Below are positions 48,894-61,172 of a DNA stretch of 64,000 nucleotides, piece after piece. A model generated the notes under the pieces. That model searched no databases, was not told the DNA's origin, and was given only the letters and a program-made list of their open reading frames with translations. The stretch lies in NCBI GenBank assembly GCA_964017045.1, contig OZ024794.1, positions 8,096,329-8,160,328 of the forward strand. Reading direction: 5' to 3'. Numbering within the stretch: the first letter of the stretch is position 1; each line of letters begins with the position of its first letter. A program made the position numbers and the translations under genes. The stretch is from Omphiscola glabra (Eukaryota; Mollusca; Gastropoda; Lymnaeidae).

Positions 48894-49246
48894 ATAATAA
48901 TAATAATAAATAATAATAAAGTTCATTTGAAAAATCACGCTTCATCCCCAAAGGCTCGAAGCGCTGTACAAAAACAAAGCTGGGAGATAATAATTAGCTG
49001 GAAAAGATGGTAGACAACTTCACCCCAGAAGATGTTTGCGAAATAGATGAGTTTTTAAATTTGTCTTGAAGGACTCCAGCGTCTGGCTGTGTCTGAGAGC
49101 GTCAGGAAGGGTGTTCCAAATGGTTGGGCCAGCGAACGTGTGCTTTCCGTAAGTCTCAAGGCGAACACGCGGTATCGAGAGTTTGCCACTAACGGATGAG
49201 CGGAGTTGTCTAGTGGGTACATAAGGCGTCATGAGCGCTTGGAGAT
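48894..49246 (-). mobile_element. 5'-truncated CR1/L2-like retroposon, second copy
   Basis: On the minus strand this is RT C-terminus, then the same 3' UTR as at 15012-15113 (ttcatttgaaaaatcacgct, gctgtacaaaaacaaagctg), then an interrupted (TAA)n tail at 48894-48921. The copy breaks off at about 49246 within the ..SALMTPYV.. part. Two non-identical 5' truncations at 15446 and 49246 fit aborted target-primed reverse transcription. Confidence 0.82.
49020..49246 (-). pseudogene. Reverse transcriptase C-terminal fragment
   Basis: One frame reads LMTPYVPTRQLRSS, SIPRVRLETYG, GPTIWNTLPDALRHS and FKTNLKTHLF, then a stop. It has a two-residue deletion relative to the 15.1-kb copy (FAFAGLT versus FAGPT). 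It is only the tail of the protein and cannot function. Confidence 0.8.
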
Positions 49247-49327
49247 AGGACATAATAAGTCAATCGCCTTCATTCTCACAAATCTGTCTACAGTTGATCC
49301 ACCTTGTTTCCCACTAATTCCTTATTA

Positions 49328-50128
49328 CTCACGTCCTGTCTCTGAGCCCGTCAACCTGACTCACGTCCTGTCTCTGACCCCGTCAACCTGACTCACGTCC
49401 TGTCTCTGACCCCGTCATCTTGACTCACGTCCTGTCTCTGACCCCATCAACCTGACTCACTTCCTGTCTCTGACCCCGTCAAACTGACTCACATCCTGTC
49501 TCTGACCCTGTCAAACTGACTCACGTCCTATCTCTGACCCCGTCAACCTCACGTCCTGTCTCTGACCCCATCAACCTGACTCACATCCTGTCTCTGACCC
49601 CGTCAAACTGACTCACGTCCTGTCTCTGACCCCGTCAACTTGACTCACGTCCTGTCTCTGACCCCATCAACCCGACTCACGTCCTGTCTCTGACCCGGTC
49701 AACCTGACTCTCGTCCTGTCTCTGACCACATCAACCCGACTCACGTCCTGTCTCTGACCCCGTCAACCTGACTCTCGTCCTGTCTCTGACCCCATCAACC
49801 CGACTCACGTCCTGTCTCTGACCCCGTCAACCTGACTCTCGTCCTGTCTCTGACCCCGTCAACCCGACTCACGTCCTGTCTCTGACCCCGTCAACCTGAC
49901 TCACGTCCTGTCTCTGACCCCGTCAACCCGACTCACGTCCTGTCTCTGACCCCGTCAACCTGACTCTCGTCCTGTCTCTGACCCCATCAACCCGACTCAC
50001 GTCCTGTCTCTGACACCGTCAACTTTACACACGCCTGTCTCTGACCCCGTCAACTTGGCTCACATCCTGTCTCTGACCCCGTCAACTTGACTCACGTCCT
50101 GTCTCCGACCCCGCCAACTTTACTCAGG
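49328..50128. repeat. 32-bp minisatellite
   Basis: About 25 copies containing ctgactcacgtcctgtctct and gaccccgtcaac. The ccgactcac and ctgactctc subtypes alternate in the middle (49660-50000), so a 64-bp dimer has spread there. Confidence 0.96.
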
Positions 50129-52667
50129 CCCATCAACATGACGCTAATTCATTCATGAAAGCACTCAACAATGATCTTATCCCAGGCGTCCCATCATAAA
50201 AAAAGTACCGGAAAGCACTCCAGTACAGACACCATCACTGTACTGTCAATGCATTAACATGAAATATCCGCCTAACCATTGAACTCGTTTTTAAGATTGA
50301 AACAAAAAAATGACCATGTCAGAATAATCAAAGTCTTTCTTTGAAGTTACAAATTGTACAACCTTGATGGCAGTTGAAGATTCAGAATCATGCAATAATC
50401 TCTTGACGCTTCTACATCCCGGTCTCCCCCCCCCCCCCCCCCCAACCAAAAAAAAAGAAAAAAAAAAAAAAGATCTGGTAGTTTTATTAAAAACTAGGAA
50501 TCATCATTGTGTCTATAAATAAACCTTTTCTTTTTTAGTTTGATATTTGACTCTCGACTTTTCTGCGATTTCCCAACGCTGAAACTAAATAAATATAAAA
50601 CTCAACGCGCATGAAGGACGAACGGTGGGATCGACAGCAGAATACTTAGGCGGTCTGTTCAAGACACCAACTGTTGGACCCGTTGACCAGAGATAGGTCA
50701 ATACTGTTAGTGAACACACTAAGAGGTGGATGGCAAAATAACAATCTTTCACAAGAGATTCACAAAATGAAAGAAATTAACAGTGTGGTTGACTATTTTC
50801 TAGGAGGAGAGTAGCGTCTTCCGTATTAGATACCCCATGACAATACCCCATCACAATACCCCAACATAAGAGAATGTCCAGGGATTGCTTTCTTTGCAAT
50901 GATATTTCTCTATTTCAGAGCAATTTTGACAAAACAGGCTTCAGATTTTATTCTTGTACTAGCTGTTTAACTTGCAGAAGCACCTCCCAATGCCCTAAAG
51001 CCATTATTGAGCTGTTATCAGTTACGATATGGTAGACACATAGAGTTGTCTAATCTGTTTTGATTATAGTTTCCAACAAGTCTTCTCCAACTCAACCGTC
51101 ACTTATACATAACGGTAGTTTTCCGCTGGTTTCTGTTGTTACCGTTGTAATACAAATACATTAAAGCCAGCTCTTACCTTCACTTTGGCTCCGTAAAGTT
51201 GAAAGTAACAAGAGTGAATTAGATACATCCATACTTTGCTAGAAGTGCAATGTTTCTGAAAAAAACTAAATAGATCACTATGTAACACAAATTATGTGCT
51301 GAATCTCGATATCAGAAATACTGTCACATTATCACTGAAAACTTAACATTTATAATAAAAAAGGACTTAAAATCAGCTAAACCCAATTAGAAGCCATGTT
51401 CAGTGGCGCTACGTCTGTGGCGCCATAGACAAATGTCGACATTGTTACGTACTGCTATCCGTATGGAGAAATAAATCTCTTATTTAAGTTTATGGCTCGT
51501 TCCAAAACAGTACACAACAAAAGACGATAACATAAGTTAAATACTATAACAAAGAATGCGATACGCAAACCAAGGTTAATTACAATTAATAATTTTTAAT
51601 ACGTTAATGATAAATTACAAAATATAATTAAAGCTATCGATTTACACAATAATAATTGGCTTGTACAGGTACAATGTTGAAGAATACACAATGTTGTAAA
51701 AAGGTACAATGATGAAAAGGAATCTACACACACACCGTTGACAAATCTCGTCTCTTAACAAAAATAACACACGCTCAAAATAGCTCGTGATAAAATGATA
51801 GCACACCCTCAAAATAACTCTCGTCTCATTTTATAGTCTGTTCTACTGATATTTCTAGAAAGGCCATACACATTGTTTTCCTTTCCAGATGTTTCGACAT
51901 AATTTTACATAATCCTAACGATACAGACTATTAATTGTTTTTAGTTGTAAAGAAAGTCAAGAGAGACTATTTTTAGCAAGCCACGCCCCGAATGCGGTTC
52001 CGAGCTTTGGGTCAGCTTGAGTTTATTCACGGGGAAAGATGACGTAAACACGTCGTCTACATAACAACATATTTAGAGTTCCATTTCAGGTTCGTCAGAC
52101 GTAAGCGGCTTTAGGTCAGCTATCTGCAAGAAGATACTTTAACGGGTAACGGGTCAGCTTCAAGCCTTCCCCCTCCCCCTTCCCACGTCGTCTTAACCGG
52201 TTCAGTTACAGTGGCCTTGATAACTGCACGTGGCGTGAAAGCGCCCCAAACAGCGGCTAACCAAACGTCCAGACGTTCCTGGATCTCACCACTTTTAGAA
52301 GAAATGTTTTAGAAGAAATTGGGGATGCACAATGCAAATCCATTTTCGATATTTATCACTCATAATATTTTTAAATAGATCGTCTCAGTTTCCTCTAAGT
52401 TTTTAAAGCCTTGTTTAAATTATTTAATGATTATCTGTTTTTTTGGGGTGGGGGGAGGGGGTGAGAGTGATGTTTGAGTCAATGTCGACCCCCTCACTAC
52501 TATTTTAGGAACCCTTGGCTTTTTTCCCCCTTGAGTTTATATGAGACAGAAATACCAAAAATCTTGTCTTGATCTCAATGAAGATCGTCTTGCCTCTTTC
52601 GCCAAACTTTTGTTACTTGACGTGACCTAATTCCCCAACATCCTAAATTACCGGTAGTTTTACATTT
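50129..52667. other. Long single-copy stretch, no gene seen
   Basis: About 2.5 kb. A C run and an A-rich run adjoin at 50427-50471. 51399-51430 has cagtggcgctacg and gtggcgccata words like a hAT end, without a partner. Otherwise AT-rich, with no ORF of note. Confidence 0.5.
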
Positions 52668-52935
52668 CAACACCACTTAAGCACTAAACTACATTTACAT
52701 TTAGAGACCACGTAAACACTAAACTAGATTTCCACTTAAACACCATCTTAGCACTAAACTAGATTTCCACTTAAACACCATCTTAATACTAAACCAGATT
52801 TCAACTTAAGCACCATCTTAACACTAAACTAGATTTCCACTTAAACACCATCTTAACACTAAACAAGATTTAAATTTAAACACCAATAACATCCTAAACT
52901 CTATTTAAACTAAAACGCCGATGACATCCCTAAAC
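52668..52935. repeat. 35-bp minisatellite
   Basis: About seven copies containing caccatcttaacactaaact and agatttccactta. The edges are decayed. Confidence 0.93.
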
Positions 52936-52962
52936 TGCATTCTTATTGTCTGCATCGCATTC

Positions 52963-54168
52963 GTTGTACCCACATTCTCACACTGGGTGTGTTGTACCCA
53001 CATTCTCACCGTGGGTGTTTTGTACCCACTTTCTCGCCGTGGGTGTGTTGTACCCACATTCTAACCGTTGGCGTGTTGTACCGACATTCTCACCGTTGGT
53101 GTGTAGTACCCACATTCTCGCCGTGGGTGTGTTGTACCCACATTCTAGCCGTGGGTGTGTTGTACCCACATTCTCACCGTTGGTGTGTTGTACCCACATT
53201 CTCACTGTGGGTGTGTTGTACCCACATTTTCACCTTTGGTGTGTTGTACCCACATTCTCACCGTGGGTGTGTTGTACCCACATTCTCGCCGTTGGTGTGT
53301 TGTACCCACATTCTCGCCGTTGGTGTGTTGTAACAACATTCTCGCCGTTGGTGTGTTGTACCGACATTCTCACCGTTGGTGTGTAGGCCCCACATTCTCG
53401 CCGTGGGTGTGTTGTACCCACATTCTCACCGTTGGTGTGTAGTACCCACATTCTCACCGTTGGTGTGTTGTACCCACATTCTCATCGTTTGTGTGTTGTA
53501 CCCACATTCTCACCGCGGGTGTGTTGTACCCACATTCTCGCCGAGGGTGTGTTGTACCCACATTCTCGCCGTTGGTGTGTTGTACCCACATTCTCACCGT
53601 TGGTGTGTTGTACCGACATTCTCACCGTTGGTGTGTAGTACCCCCATTCTCACCGTTTGTGTGTTGTACCCACATTCTCACCGTTGGTGTGTTGTACCCA
53701 CATTCTCGCCGTGGGTGTGTTGTACCCACATTCTCGCCGTGGGTGTGTTGTACCCACATTCTCGCCGTGGGTGTGTTGTACCGACATTCTCACCGTTGGT
53801 GTGTAGTACCCACATTCTCACCGTTGGTGTGTTGTACCCACATTCTCACCGTTGGTGTGTTGTACCCACATTCTCACCGTGGGTGTGTTGTACCCACATT
53901 CTCGCCGTGGGTGTGTTGTACCCACATTCTCACCGTAGGTGTGCTGTACCCACATTCTCACCGTGGGTGTGCTGTACCCACATTCTCACCGTGGGTGTGC
54001 TGTACCCACATTCTCACTGTAGGTGTGCTGTACCCACATTCTCACCGTGGGTGTGCTGTACCCACATTCTCACCGTGGGTGTGTTGTACCCACATTCTCA
54101 CCGTAGGTGTGCTGTACCCACATTCTCACCGTGGGTGTGCTGTACCCACATTCTCGCCGTGGGTGTAG
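52963..54168. repeat. 28-bp minisatellite
   Basis: About 43 copies containing gttgtacccacattctcacc and g(t/g)(t/g)ggtgt. A gctgtaccc subtype is confined to the right end (53935-54150). The unit has no stop in three + frames, giving ORFs up to 329 codons that run into flanking DNA. They encode WCVVPTFSPL-type repeats and are not called genes. Confidence 0.97.
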
Positions 54169-54782
54169 AGAAGAGACAGCACGTCCAAACCTTCGAACAC
54201 CTTGAACATACCTGCACACATCTGCACCTCCCCCGTCCACCCGTCTATTCCGCTACCTTTGAATTCCCAGCTTTGATTAAGAAAGCACCTGTTCCGCTGC
54301 CTTCGTTATTTTTCACCAAATGCGTTAAGCATATCTCATTACTAGCACTGTTTAGACACGCCTGAAGTCCCCTTTCCTCCTCTGTTGTCATAATAACGTC
54401 TTGGCTACTACTGGCTGGCTTTGAAGAGCCTAACCACGATGTTTTACCACAATGGCTTTCATCATCAGTCGTTAGGCGGTGGGCGTAAATATTTTCTAGG
54501 CTACGCTCGTCTCAGGCTTCAATTCAGTGAATTCAATATCTATAACCTGCATCGAATTAACACATCAACGGAATCTTCAAACAAGACAAGCACACTTCAG
54601 GCCAATGTAGGTCAATGCCATATGTGTGTCTATCGTTTCTTTCAGGCATTTTTCGATAGAGTCATCCAGAAATAACCCAACTACCGAATTGAAGTGAACA
54701 ATGAACATCCAACGCTCAATGCTATTTCTTCATTCATGCATCAGTGATCATTTTTTTAATCTATTCTTTTCTAACCGACATT
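54169..54782. other. Single-copy spacer
   Basis: No gene recognised. The 84-codon ORF at 54421-54675 has no known domain. Confidence 0.45.
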
Positions 54783-55110
54783 TACATTCGTCTTAGCTAA
54801 TCTCTTTGTCTGCGAGTTGCCTTGGCTAATCTCTTTGTCTTTTAGTTATCTTGGCTAATCGCATTATCTGTGAGTTGTCTTAGCCAATCTCTTTGTCTGT
54901 GCGTTGCCTTGGCTAATCTCTTTGTCTTTTATTTGACTTAACTAATCTCTTTATTTGTGAGTTGTCTTAGCTAATATCTTTGTCTGTGAGTTTTCTTAGC
55001 TAATCTCTTTGTCTGTGACGTCTATGAGCTAATCTCTTTGTCTGTGACGTCTCTGGGCTAATCTCTTTGTCTGTGACGTCTCTGGGCTAATATCTCTGAC
55101 TGTGACTGTT
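54783..55110. repeat. 29-bp minisatellite
   Basis: About 11 copies around tagctaatctctttgtctgt. The last three share a gacgtctctggg subtype. Confidence 0.93.
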
Positions 55111-55689
55111 CTTTTGCATAATTTCTGGTCATCATGTTTTATGTCTTAAAATCCTCCATGAATTTCTTTATTATATTAAAATATTCAAAATATTATTAAC
55201 AATCGCTTTCATTTCTCTCTAAGCCTCTCTCATCTTTCACCTTCTCTGTTGTCTCATGGTAGACAAATCTGAGCTCAGGTTAGTTGCATTTTGTCGGACA
55301 CTGCCCTATTGAATACTAACAGTGTCAGGTTCTGAGCAGTAGGTACAGAAATCTAAGAATACAGACACTCTTCTCAGTTTAAAGTGGCATTCCAGAAGGG
55401 ATGGTATATATGAAGAGTGGAGACAACTTGAGTTTTAATGTGTACATGCCAGTGTAGAATATTTGTTTTGACTCCAAAAATGATTAAAATTTTCATTTTT
55501 TTACTCAACTATTGATATACTGATTCTCAATTTCCCTGTATTTCTTTTCCATTTTTCCTATATTTTTTGAAGCTCTAATATACTTTTGTCCGTTAAGATT
55601 CTAGACCTTATTTTCCACAGTAACAATATATATATATATTCTTCCTGTTATCTTGGTTTTGAAATATTCTACTTCTGGCAACAACAATG
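55111..55689. other. Single-copy AT-rich spacer
   Basis: A (TA)7 run lies at about 55627-55640. Nothing else recognised. Confidence 0.5.
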
Positions 55690-55815
55690 TCGATCACTTA
55701 AGTTTTTTTATTTGTCCTGTTCGCCGAGGAAGGCTCTTAGTCGAAACGTTCACATCTTTTTGTCCTGTCTTTTGATTCAAGCGTCACCTTACCCAGTTCT
55801 ACTGTTTCATTCACA
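55690..55815 (+). mobile_element. Dispersed repeat with hammerhead-like core, copy 1 (degenerate)
   Basis: cacttaagttttt, then ttgtcctgttcgccgagga, then aggctcttagtcgaaacgtt, then ttttgtcctgtctttt and attcaagcgtca. The same order occurs at 62195-62335. The middle can form GGCT/AGTC (one G-U pair) closed by CTT, followed by GAAAC. The first box is CCGAGGA where a hammerhead needs CTGANGA, so this copy would be inactive. A Penelope-like or retrozyme origin is inference only. Confidence 0.5.
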
Positions 55816-56088
55816 CAGCTTCAACGCCTTCCTTCATCTGTCATCATTGATATACCGACCCTTGGTCACATCTCGATCTACACTTAGTTGTAGACACACT
55901 TCTCTAAGCAAGTGAGAAATTTTTCATGTTGATGACACACTATTTAGAGATATATTATTATATATACCATGTCACGTGACACACTAAGTGGGTTTGACAA
56001 GTAGACCGGGGATTAAGCTAACCCTCTTTAGGGCATACGGGTACAAATATTAGGTCTAATAAAGCTATATATGATGTCACAACGAATG

Positions 56089-56316
56089 TTCAATTTATAG
56101 TGGATGCAATTTATAGTGGATGCAATTTATAGTGGATGCAATTTATAGTGGATGCAATTTATAGTGGATGCAATTTATAGTGGATGCAATTTATATGGAT
56201 GCAGTTTATAGTGGATGCAATTTAAAGTGGATGCAATTTATAGTGGATGCAATTTATAGTGGATGCAATTTATAGTGGATGCAATTTATAGTGGATGCAA
56301 TTTATAGTGGATGACA
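56089..56316. repeat. 16-bp minisatellite
   Basis: Fourteen copies of tttatagtggatgcaa, nearly perfect (one copy lacks ag, one has aaag). Confidence 0.97.
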
Positions 56317-57577
56317 CGCAGTTCTGACTAAACAACCCTTAAAAACAAAGTCTCTTTTGGTGTGCATTTTTTATGGTTTTATTCTATGTTAATTTTCTCA
56401 TGTCCCACCCACTTTTACACTGAGATTTAGTTCACCAACTATTTCAGAAAAACAAAAGAAAATATCAGGCATCAAAAATTAGTTTCTAAAGAACCTCATT
56501 TAGCTCATTTTATTCCGTTAAATCAATGTCATCATATTTGCTCCATCTAGCCCTGGATAAAAGGTGTTGAGGTTGGGGGTTTGGGTTGGAATGAATTTGT
56601 TGTCATTGGCATCGAGTCTACGTGCCAAGTTTCAGATCGATAAGTTGACGGGAAGTGGGTCGATTAGCCGTCCAAAGATATGGCCACCCAGCCAGAAACA
56701 CAGGGACAAAAGCGAAGCTCGTACAATTGAAAATGATAACGTGTATTCTTCGCGCATCATTCAAAGACTCCAATCATTTGTCACTTCCGGTAATTCTTCT
56801 TCTTCAGGAAGTGAAAAGTTCATCGCTCAGTTAAAAGAGATTAACTCCCCATCCAATCTGAGTTTTGTATTCTAGCATTTTGGTAAATAAGGATGAACTT
56901 TCTGTTGGAGAATGGTCAAATGTCAGCAATGAGTAATCCACTGTCACATTTATTTTAAGCTTGCACTCAGATCGTCTGCAATACTTTTTCAAATAGTCTT
57001 CTTTCCACCTTCCATATCGGAATCACTTTTCTGTCTCTGAATCCTAAAACCAAAATAATTTGATATACCCCAGGTAATTTATCCTCGTATCGGCACAGAG
57101 CTGTTCATTCTCTTCAAAAGCTCAAATGTGTCACCAAAGATTTTCCAATTTTGTGCAACAAATTATTTTTTGAATTAGATCACAAAATGTATGTGCTTTA
57201 TTTCCTTTAAAATTGTAAACATCAAATCACTCAATTTGTCAAAACGGCAGGCACCCGAATTTTATGTATGGTACCTACTCTTTAGATTTAGCATCAGTTC
57301 ACACGATCAAATTTTCCTTCAAGCATTTGATGCCATTCCTGTATGAAGCCTTGTCACAACTTTCAAATTACTATTTGATCAAATTCCCCAAAAAAGAAAC
57401 CACGCACAAAATAGTGCGCTCATACAATAATTTGACGCGAAATTTGATCGTAAGAACTGACGCCTCCACTCCATTTCTTTAAAAAAAATTTTTAAAGAAT
57501 ACTTTTTATAACAGAAATATAATTGACCATACGCACCACTCTGTCCATAACTTTTCATCATTAATTTCCGATGGTTT
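56317..57577. other. Mostly single-copy DNA
   Basis: Bases 56610-56730 (gccaagtttcagatcgataa, gggaagtgggtcg, aaagcgaagct) resemble a dispersed molluscan repeat I recall only vaguely. The 103-codon ORF spanning it (56564-56875) is unrecognised. Confidence 0.4.
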
Positions 57578-57583
57578 TTGCGC

Positions 57584-57931
57584 ATGAATTTCGGTATGGC
57601 GTATTTCGCGTGGTTCAACAAAAACCTGCAGGGCGACACACTACCGCGTCACGACACAGTTTTGGAAAGCACTGCGCCATATGATGATGTGGCGCCAACA
57701 CGGGGTGATCCACTCCCACCACAGCCTAGATTAAAGATCAAGTGTAACACCGCACCGAGCCACGTACATCCACAAACAAAACCCTTGTCCCACCTGGACA
57801 TCGAAGACATCCATAATTCATTGCTGGCCCACATCCCAAACCTATCGCTTTCAGGCCGCCCAGCTTTCACGAGGCCGATTGCTACATTGGAGATTCCTCT
57901 CCGGCGCCACAGGACACGCGATATAGACTAA
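57584..57931 (+). CDS. Possible coding exon, unidentified protein tail
   Basis: One open + frame runs from the first ATG at 57584 to TAA at 57929-57931. It could instead be entered at the splice-acceptor-like aacctgcag at 57625-57633. It lies in the most GC-rich single-copy stretch of the area (abrupt rise after 57580, fall after 57925). Codons are mixed and residues are of ordinary protein composition. A Pro-rich middle (DPLPPQPRLKIK) is followed by DIEDIHNSLLAHIP and a basic end (IPLRRHRTRDID). There is no signal peptide, membrane segment or known domain. No nearby AATAAA was seen. It could be a terminal exon, such as a cytoplasmic tail, or chance. Confidence 0.35.
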   Translation: MNFGMAYFAWFNKNLQGDTLPRHDTVLESTAPYDDVAPTRGDPLPPQPRLKIKCNTAPSHVHPQTKPLSHLDIEDIHNSLLAHIPNLSLSGRPAFTRPIATLEIPLRRHRTRDID

Positions 57932-58008
57932 TTAGGGGGCTTAATTAATATTTATATCAATGCCCATCGGGGGGGCTTAATTAATATGTATACCAACGCC
58001 TATGGGAC
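57932..58008. repeat. 36-bp tandem duplication
   Basis: Two copies beginning gggggcttaattaatat, followed by acc/atc aac/tgcc and catcgg/tatgg endings, immediately after the possible exon. Confidence 0.85.
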
Positions 58009-58510
58009 TTCATAAATTTGCACACTGTTGAGTCTGGGTTTATTTTTCATGGGTTTACGGCGGCCAAAGGTCAATATCATGGGCCGAAAATTTATCGACC
58101 TGGGATTAGAGGTTATGTTAGTGTATGTTTTTACAGTTATTACTTCATTAACTAGTGATGAAGGATAAGAGGTTGAAGTGGGGATATGTTACAGGCAAAG
58201 TGGTAAATCCAGATGTTGTTTAACATTTTATCTTCTGGGGGTTGTGAGTCTATCATCATCTAGTTATCTTTCTGTGTTACATTATTTGTAAAGAGCCTTT
58301 AAATCGCCGTGGTGTGAAGAGTTTGTTTTCTTAGAACAGCACAAGTGTTGAATTAATCTATTTATCAACTAAACAGTAACAGCGTGTGACTTGCATCTGA
58401 GTTTTAGTTAGTGGGATCAGCTTGCTCGAATTTGGAGTCTCTATTATTCTTTTCACAGTAATACTAATTGTGAAAAAATGTCAACTATTTGTGCATTTAT
58501 AAATCTTTGG
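58009..58510. other. Single-copy spacer
   Basis: Nothing recognised. Confidence 0.5.
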
Positions 58511-58790
58511 GTTGCTGCCTGGCCGAGTGTTCTAATTACTAAACCAAGTCAATACAAAGCTGGTGGGGTTCAATCCCAAAGACCTAGTCAAGCATTACCA
58601 GCACCCCTGGTGGATGGATCTCTTTAACTTTGGATGGCGAATCACCTAAGAGAAGGAAAATCTGAATTCAAACCCGGAGACGGAGTCCCGTAGGTGGATA
58701 ACATTCCATCCATCCATCTCTGTGGCGCTAAATCCCATGTAGGGCTTTGGCCTGTCTAACTGCTTCCTTCCACTCAGACCTAACTGATGC
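58511..58790 (+). mobile_element. tRNA-derived SINE
   Basis: A-box-like tggccgagtgt (58520-58530) and B-box ggttcaatccc (58567-58577) are spaced as in a tRNA gene, the internal pol III promoter of tRNA-type SINEs. The head is followed by a non-tRNA body with gacggagtcccgtaggtgg, then ccatccatctctgtggcgct and gtagggctttggcct, words I associate with gastropod repeats. The head cannot fold as a normal tRNA. Ends and target duplications are not resolved. Confidence 0.65.
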
Positions 58791-59834
58791 GGATAACACC
58801 GACACAATGGAGCATTCCAACCTCTGCGACGTTACTGATGCCAAGCTGTATCACACATGATGTTCCTTTGGGTTACCCAGGTGAGGAGAGAGGAGATTTG
58901 CTGTCTAGGGAACCAGCTCATACCCCTAAAAGAAAAATACCAGGACTTGTGATTTCGTTATGTGAAGTCTATACAATCCTAAAATTGTGACGGAGGGGTG
59001 GCAAAGTTTTTTTACAAAAATAATAATAATTGAAAAAAAATCTTTCAAAACACGAATAAACTTAATTAAGTATTAATTAATTTAGCACTCTGATTAAATT
59101 AATATTTACCACCAGACTGAGTCAAGCACAAAGATACCAACCATGAACTTAGTCCGGATGTACTGTCATGCACTACTTAACATCGAAGAAAAACTCACCA
59201 TTTCTTTGGTCTGCACTGATGAATATAGTCTTATGATTAGGCTTACTCTCTCTGTGCGTGTGTTTTTATGGCTGCCGCTGCAGATTCTAAAGCAGATTAA
59301 GCCTATTTGCCAAACATAACTTCAAAGTCAGCTCATTCATAAAAATGTTACCATCACATTTTTATGTTCAATATGTAGAGTGCGTCCTTTGATACGAGAC
59401 AATTCATGATTGGCATGCAATGCTTCACCGTCCTGAAAAAAAAAGTTCAGGATTTCAACAACAAATTATGTTTTTTCTAATTTCTTTTGTGAACATTTTT
59501 TAAGATTCTGTAGATTAGAAAAAAAAATTACGGCTATGATATTTGGGAGAAATATGAATTTTGTTTTTGAAGGCAATAAGGTATTAATATTTTAAAAATT
59601 AAAAACAACAAAAACAGAGAAAAACATGCTTTTTAAATGTTGGAATTTTGGTACCTGTCGTTTTGTTGTTTTCAATAGAATTGTTTAGCCTTGACCTACT
59701 AATGTATAATGGCGTCTAACAGTGATATGTAAACACAGGCTAGAAATGTATGAGTTGCAGATGTATCGTTTCTAGGAATATAACAACACATCAGCTCCGG
59801 AGTCGAGGAGCCGGAGTAGTGTTGAACTTTGAAT
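58791..59834. other. Single-copy AT-rich DNA
   Basis: A good 5' splice-site string (acccag/gtgagg) occurs at about 58876-58887. The 67-codon ORF around it is unrecognised, and no exon is called. Confidence 0.45.
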
Positions 59835-60021
59835 GGACCGTGTCATAGATAAGGGGGAGGGGGAGGGGTCGGAATGAGGCGTTATGCCAAGGGCGGCATT
59901 TTTCTACCTCATATTTTGGGCGGCATTTTCGGCCATCTGTAGTTGTTGTATTTTTTCATGGAATTGAGCAGGAAAAAGGTTGGCCAACCCCGGGCGACAA
60001 TAGATCCTAGTTACGCCACTG
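59835..60021 (-). mobile_element. hAT-like relic, second copy of the 22.5-kb family
   Basis: On the minus strand it starts CAGTGGCGTAACTAGGATC and contains GCCGAAAATGCCGCCC, ATATGAGGTAGAAAA and ATGCCGCCC in the same order as 22515-22700. No opposite terminus or target duplication is visible, so it is truncated or heavily diverged. Confidence 0.5.
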
Positions 60022-60091
60022 CCAGTGGAAAAGTAATTGCATATAGAAAAATTCCTGGTTAGAAGAAATGATTCGTTTCCTTAAAGATAAG

Positions 60092-60192
60092 TGCAGGGTT
60101 GAAAGACATAAAAAGGGATTCAAAGACACGTGCAGGGTTCAAAGACATGTAAAGGGTTCAAAGACACCTGCAGGGTTCGAAGACAAATGCAG
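60092..60192. repeat. 19-20-bp tandem repeat
   Basis: Five copies around ggttcaaagacacgtgcag. Confidence 0.88.
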
Positions 60193-60935
60193 GTTAGACA
60201 TACTTAAAGATTGTTAGATAACATTTATTTTGAAAATTAATTTTTCTATAACATTTTGTTTAAAAGTTGTTAAGTCCTGGTCGCTCCTGAGACATGTCAC
60301 GGTTTCGTTCTCAACCAGGAGGAAATCTCTTAAACACTAATGAAAAGTTGCATACAGTATTTTGTTAAGCCAACAAGCAAAGTTGAACTTAGGCCAATCA
60401 AGGCTTATGATACCAATAAAAACACACGTTGCCGGTTGAACAATTGTCTTATCAAATGTCTACATCAAAACTCATCGGTCTCATAACACCAAATAAAACA
60501 TTATCGTAAGGACGTTCCCAAACACACATCAATTAAGATCAGAACTGGGTCAGCATAATGCTTGAGCGATGCTAAGGTCGGGTCTGGACGCTAACCGATG
60601 AGGGACCGGTTCTAAAGGGTTAAAAACACCCACCAAAACTGGACAATGTCCCACACTGAGCTAGCTTAAGGTTCAAGTGAGCTGCTTCTAGAACTCGGGG
60701 TAAATGTTTTAATGGAGTTGCCGGGAACCAGTTTAGCATACTCTTTTGAAATCAAATGCCTATTTTTTTTAGTTCTACTACATCAGTAGCTTAACGCCAA
60801 GTCATGTTCCGGTCGTGAATAGTAGTGACATTTACGAAAGGACTTTAAAAGATATCCTTTTGATAACAAAAGAACGCAAAACAACAGATAAACTTTGTGT
60901 TCCTTGTACATAGAAGTGGAATCAAAGGAGTTTGC
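60193..60935. other. Single-copy spacer
   Basis: Nothing recognised. Confidence 0.5.
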
Positions 60936-61172
60936 GAGATGTCATTCACAGAGATGTCATTCACAGAGATGGTATTCACAGAGATGTCATTCGGAGAGAT
61001 GTCATCACAGAGATGTCAATCACAGAGACGTCATTCACAGAGATGTCATTCACAGAGATGTCATTCACAGAGATGTCATTCACAGAGATGTCATTCACAG
61101 AGATGTCATTCACAGAGATGTCATTCACAGAGATGTCATTCACAGAGATGTCAATCACAGAGATGTCATTCA
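60936..61172. repeat. 15-bp minisatellite
   Basis: About 16 copies of gagatgtcattcaca. The central eight are identical. Three + frames and one - frame stay open (82-124 codons) and are not genes. Confidence 0.96.

Noticed and set aside
53376..54365. 329-codon + ORF of Cys/His/Pro-rich repeats
   Set aside because: Three frames are open at once across a 28-bp array, as expected of a stop-free unit not divisible by three.
58876..58887. Strong 5' splice-site consensus
   Set aside because: The ORF around it is short and next to SINE sequence. An isolated donor is expected by chance.
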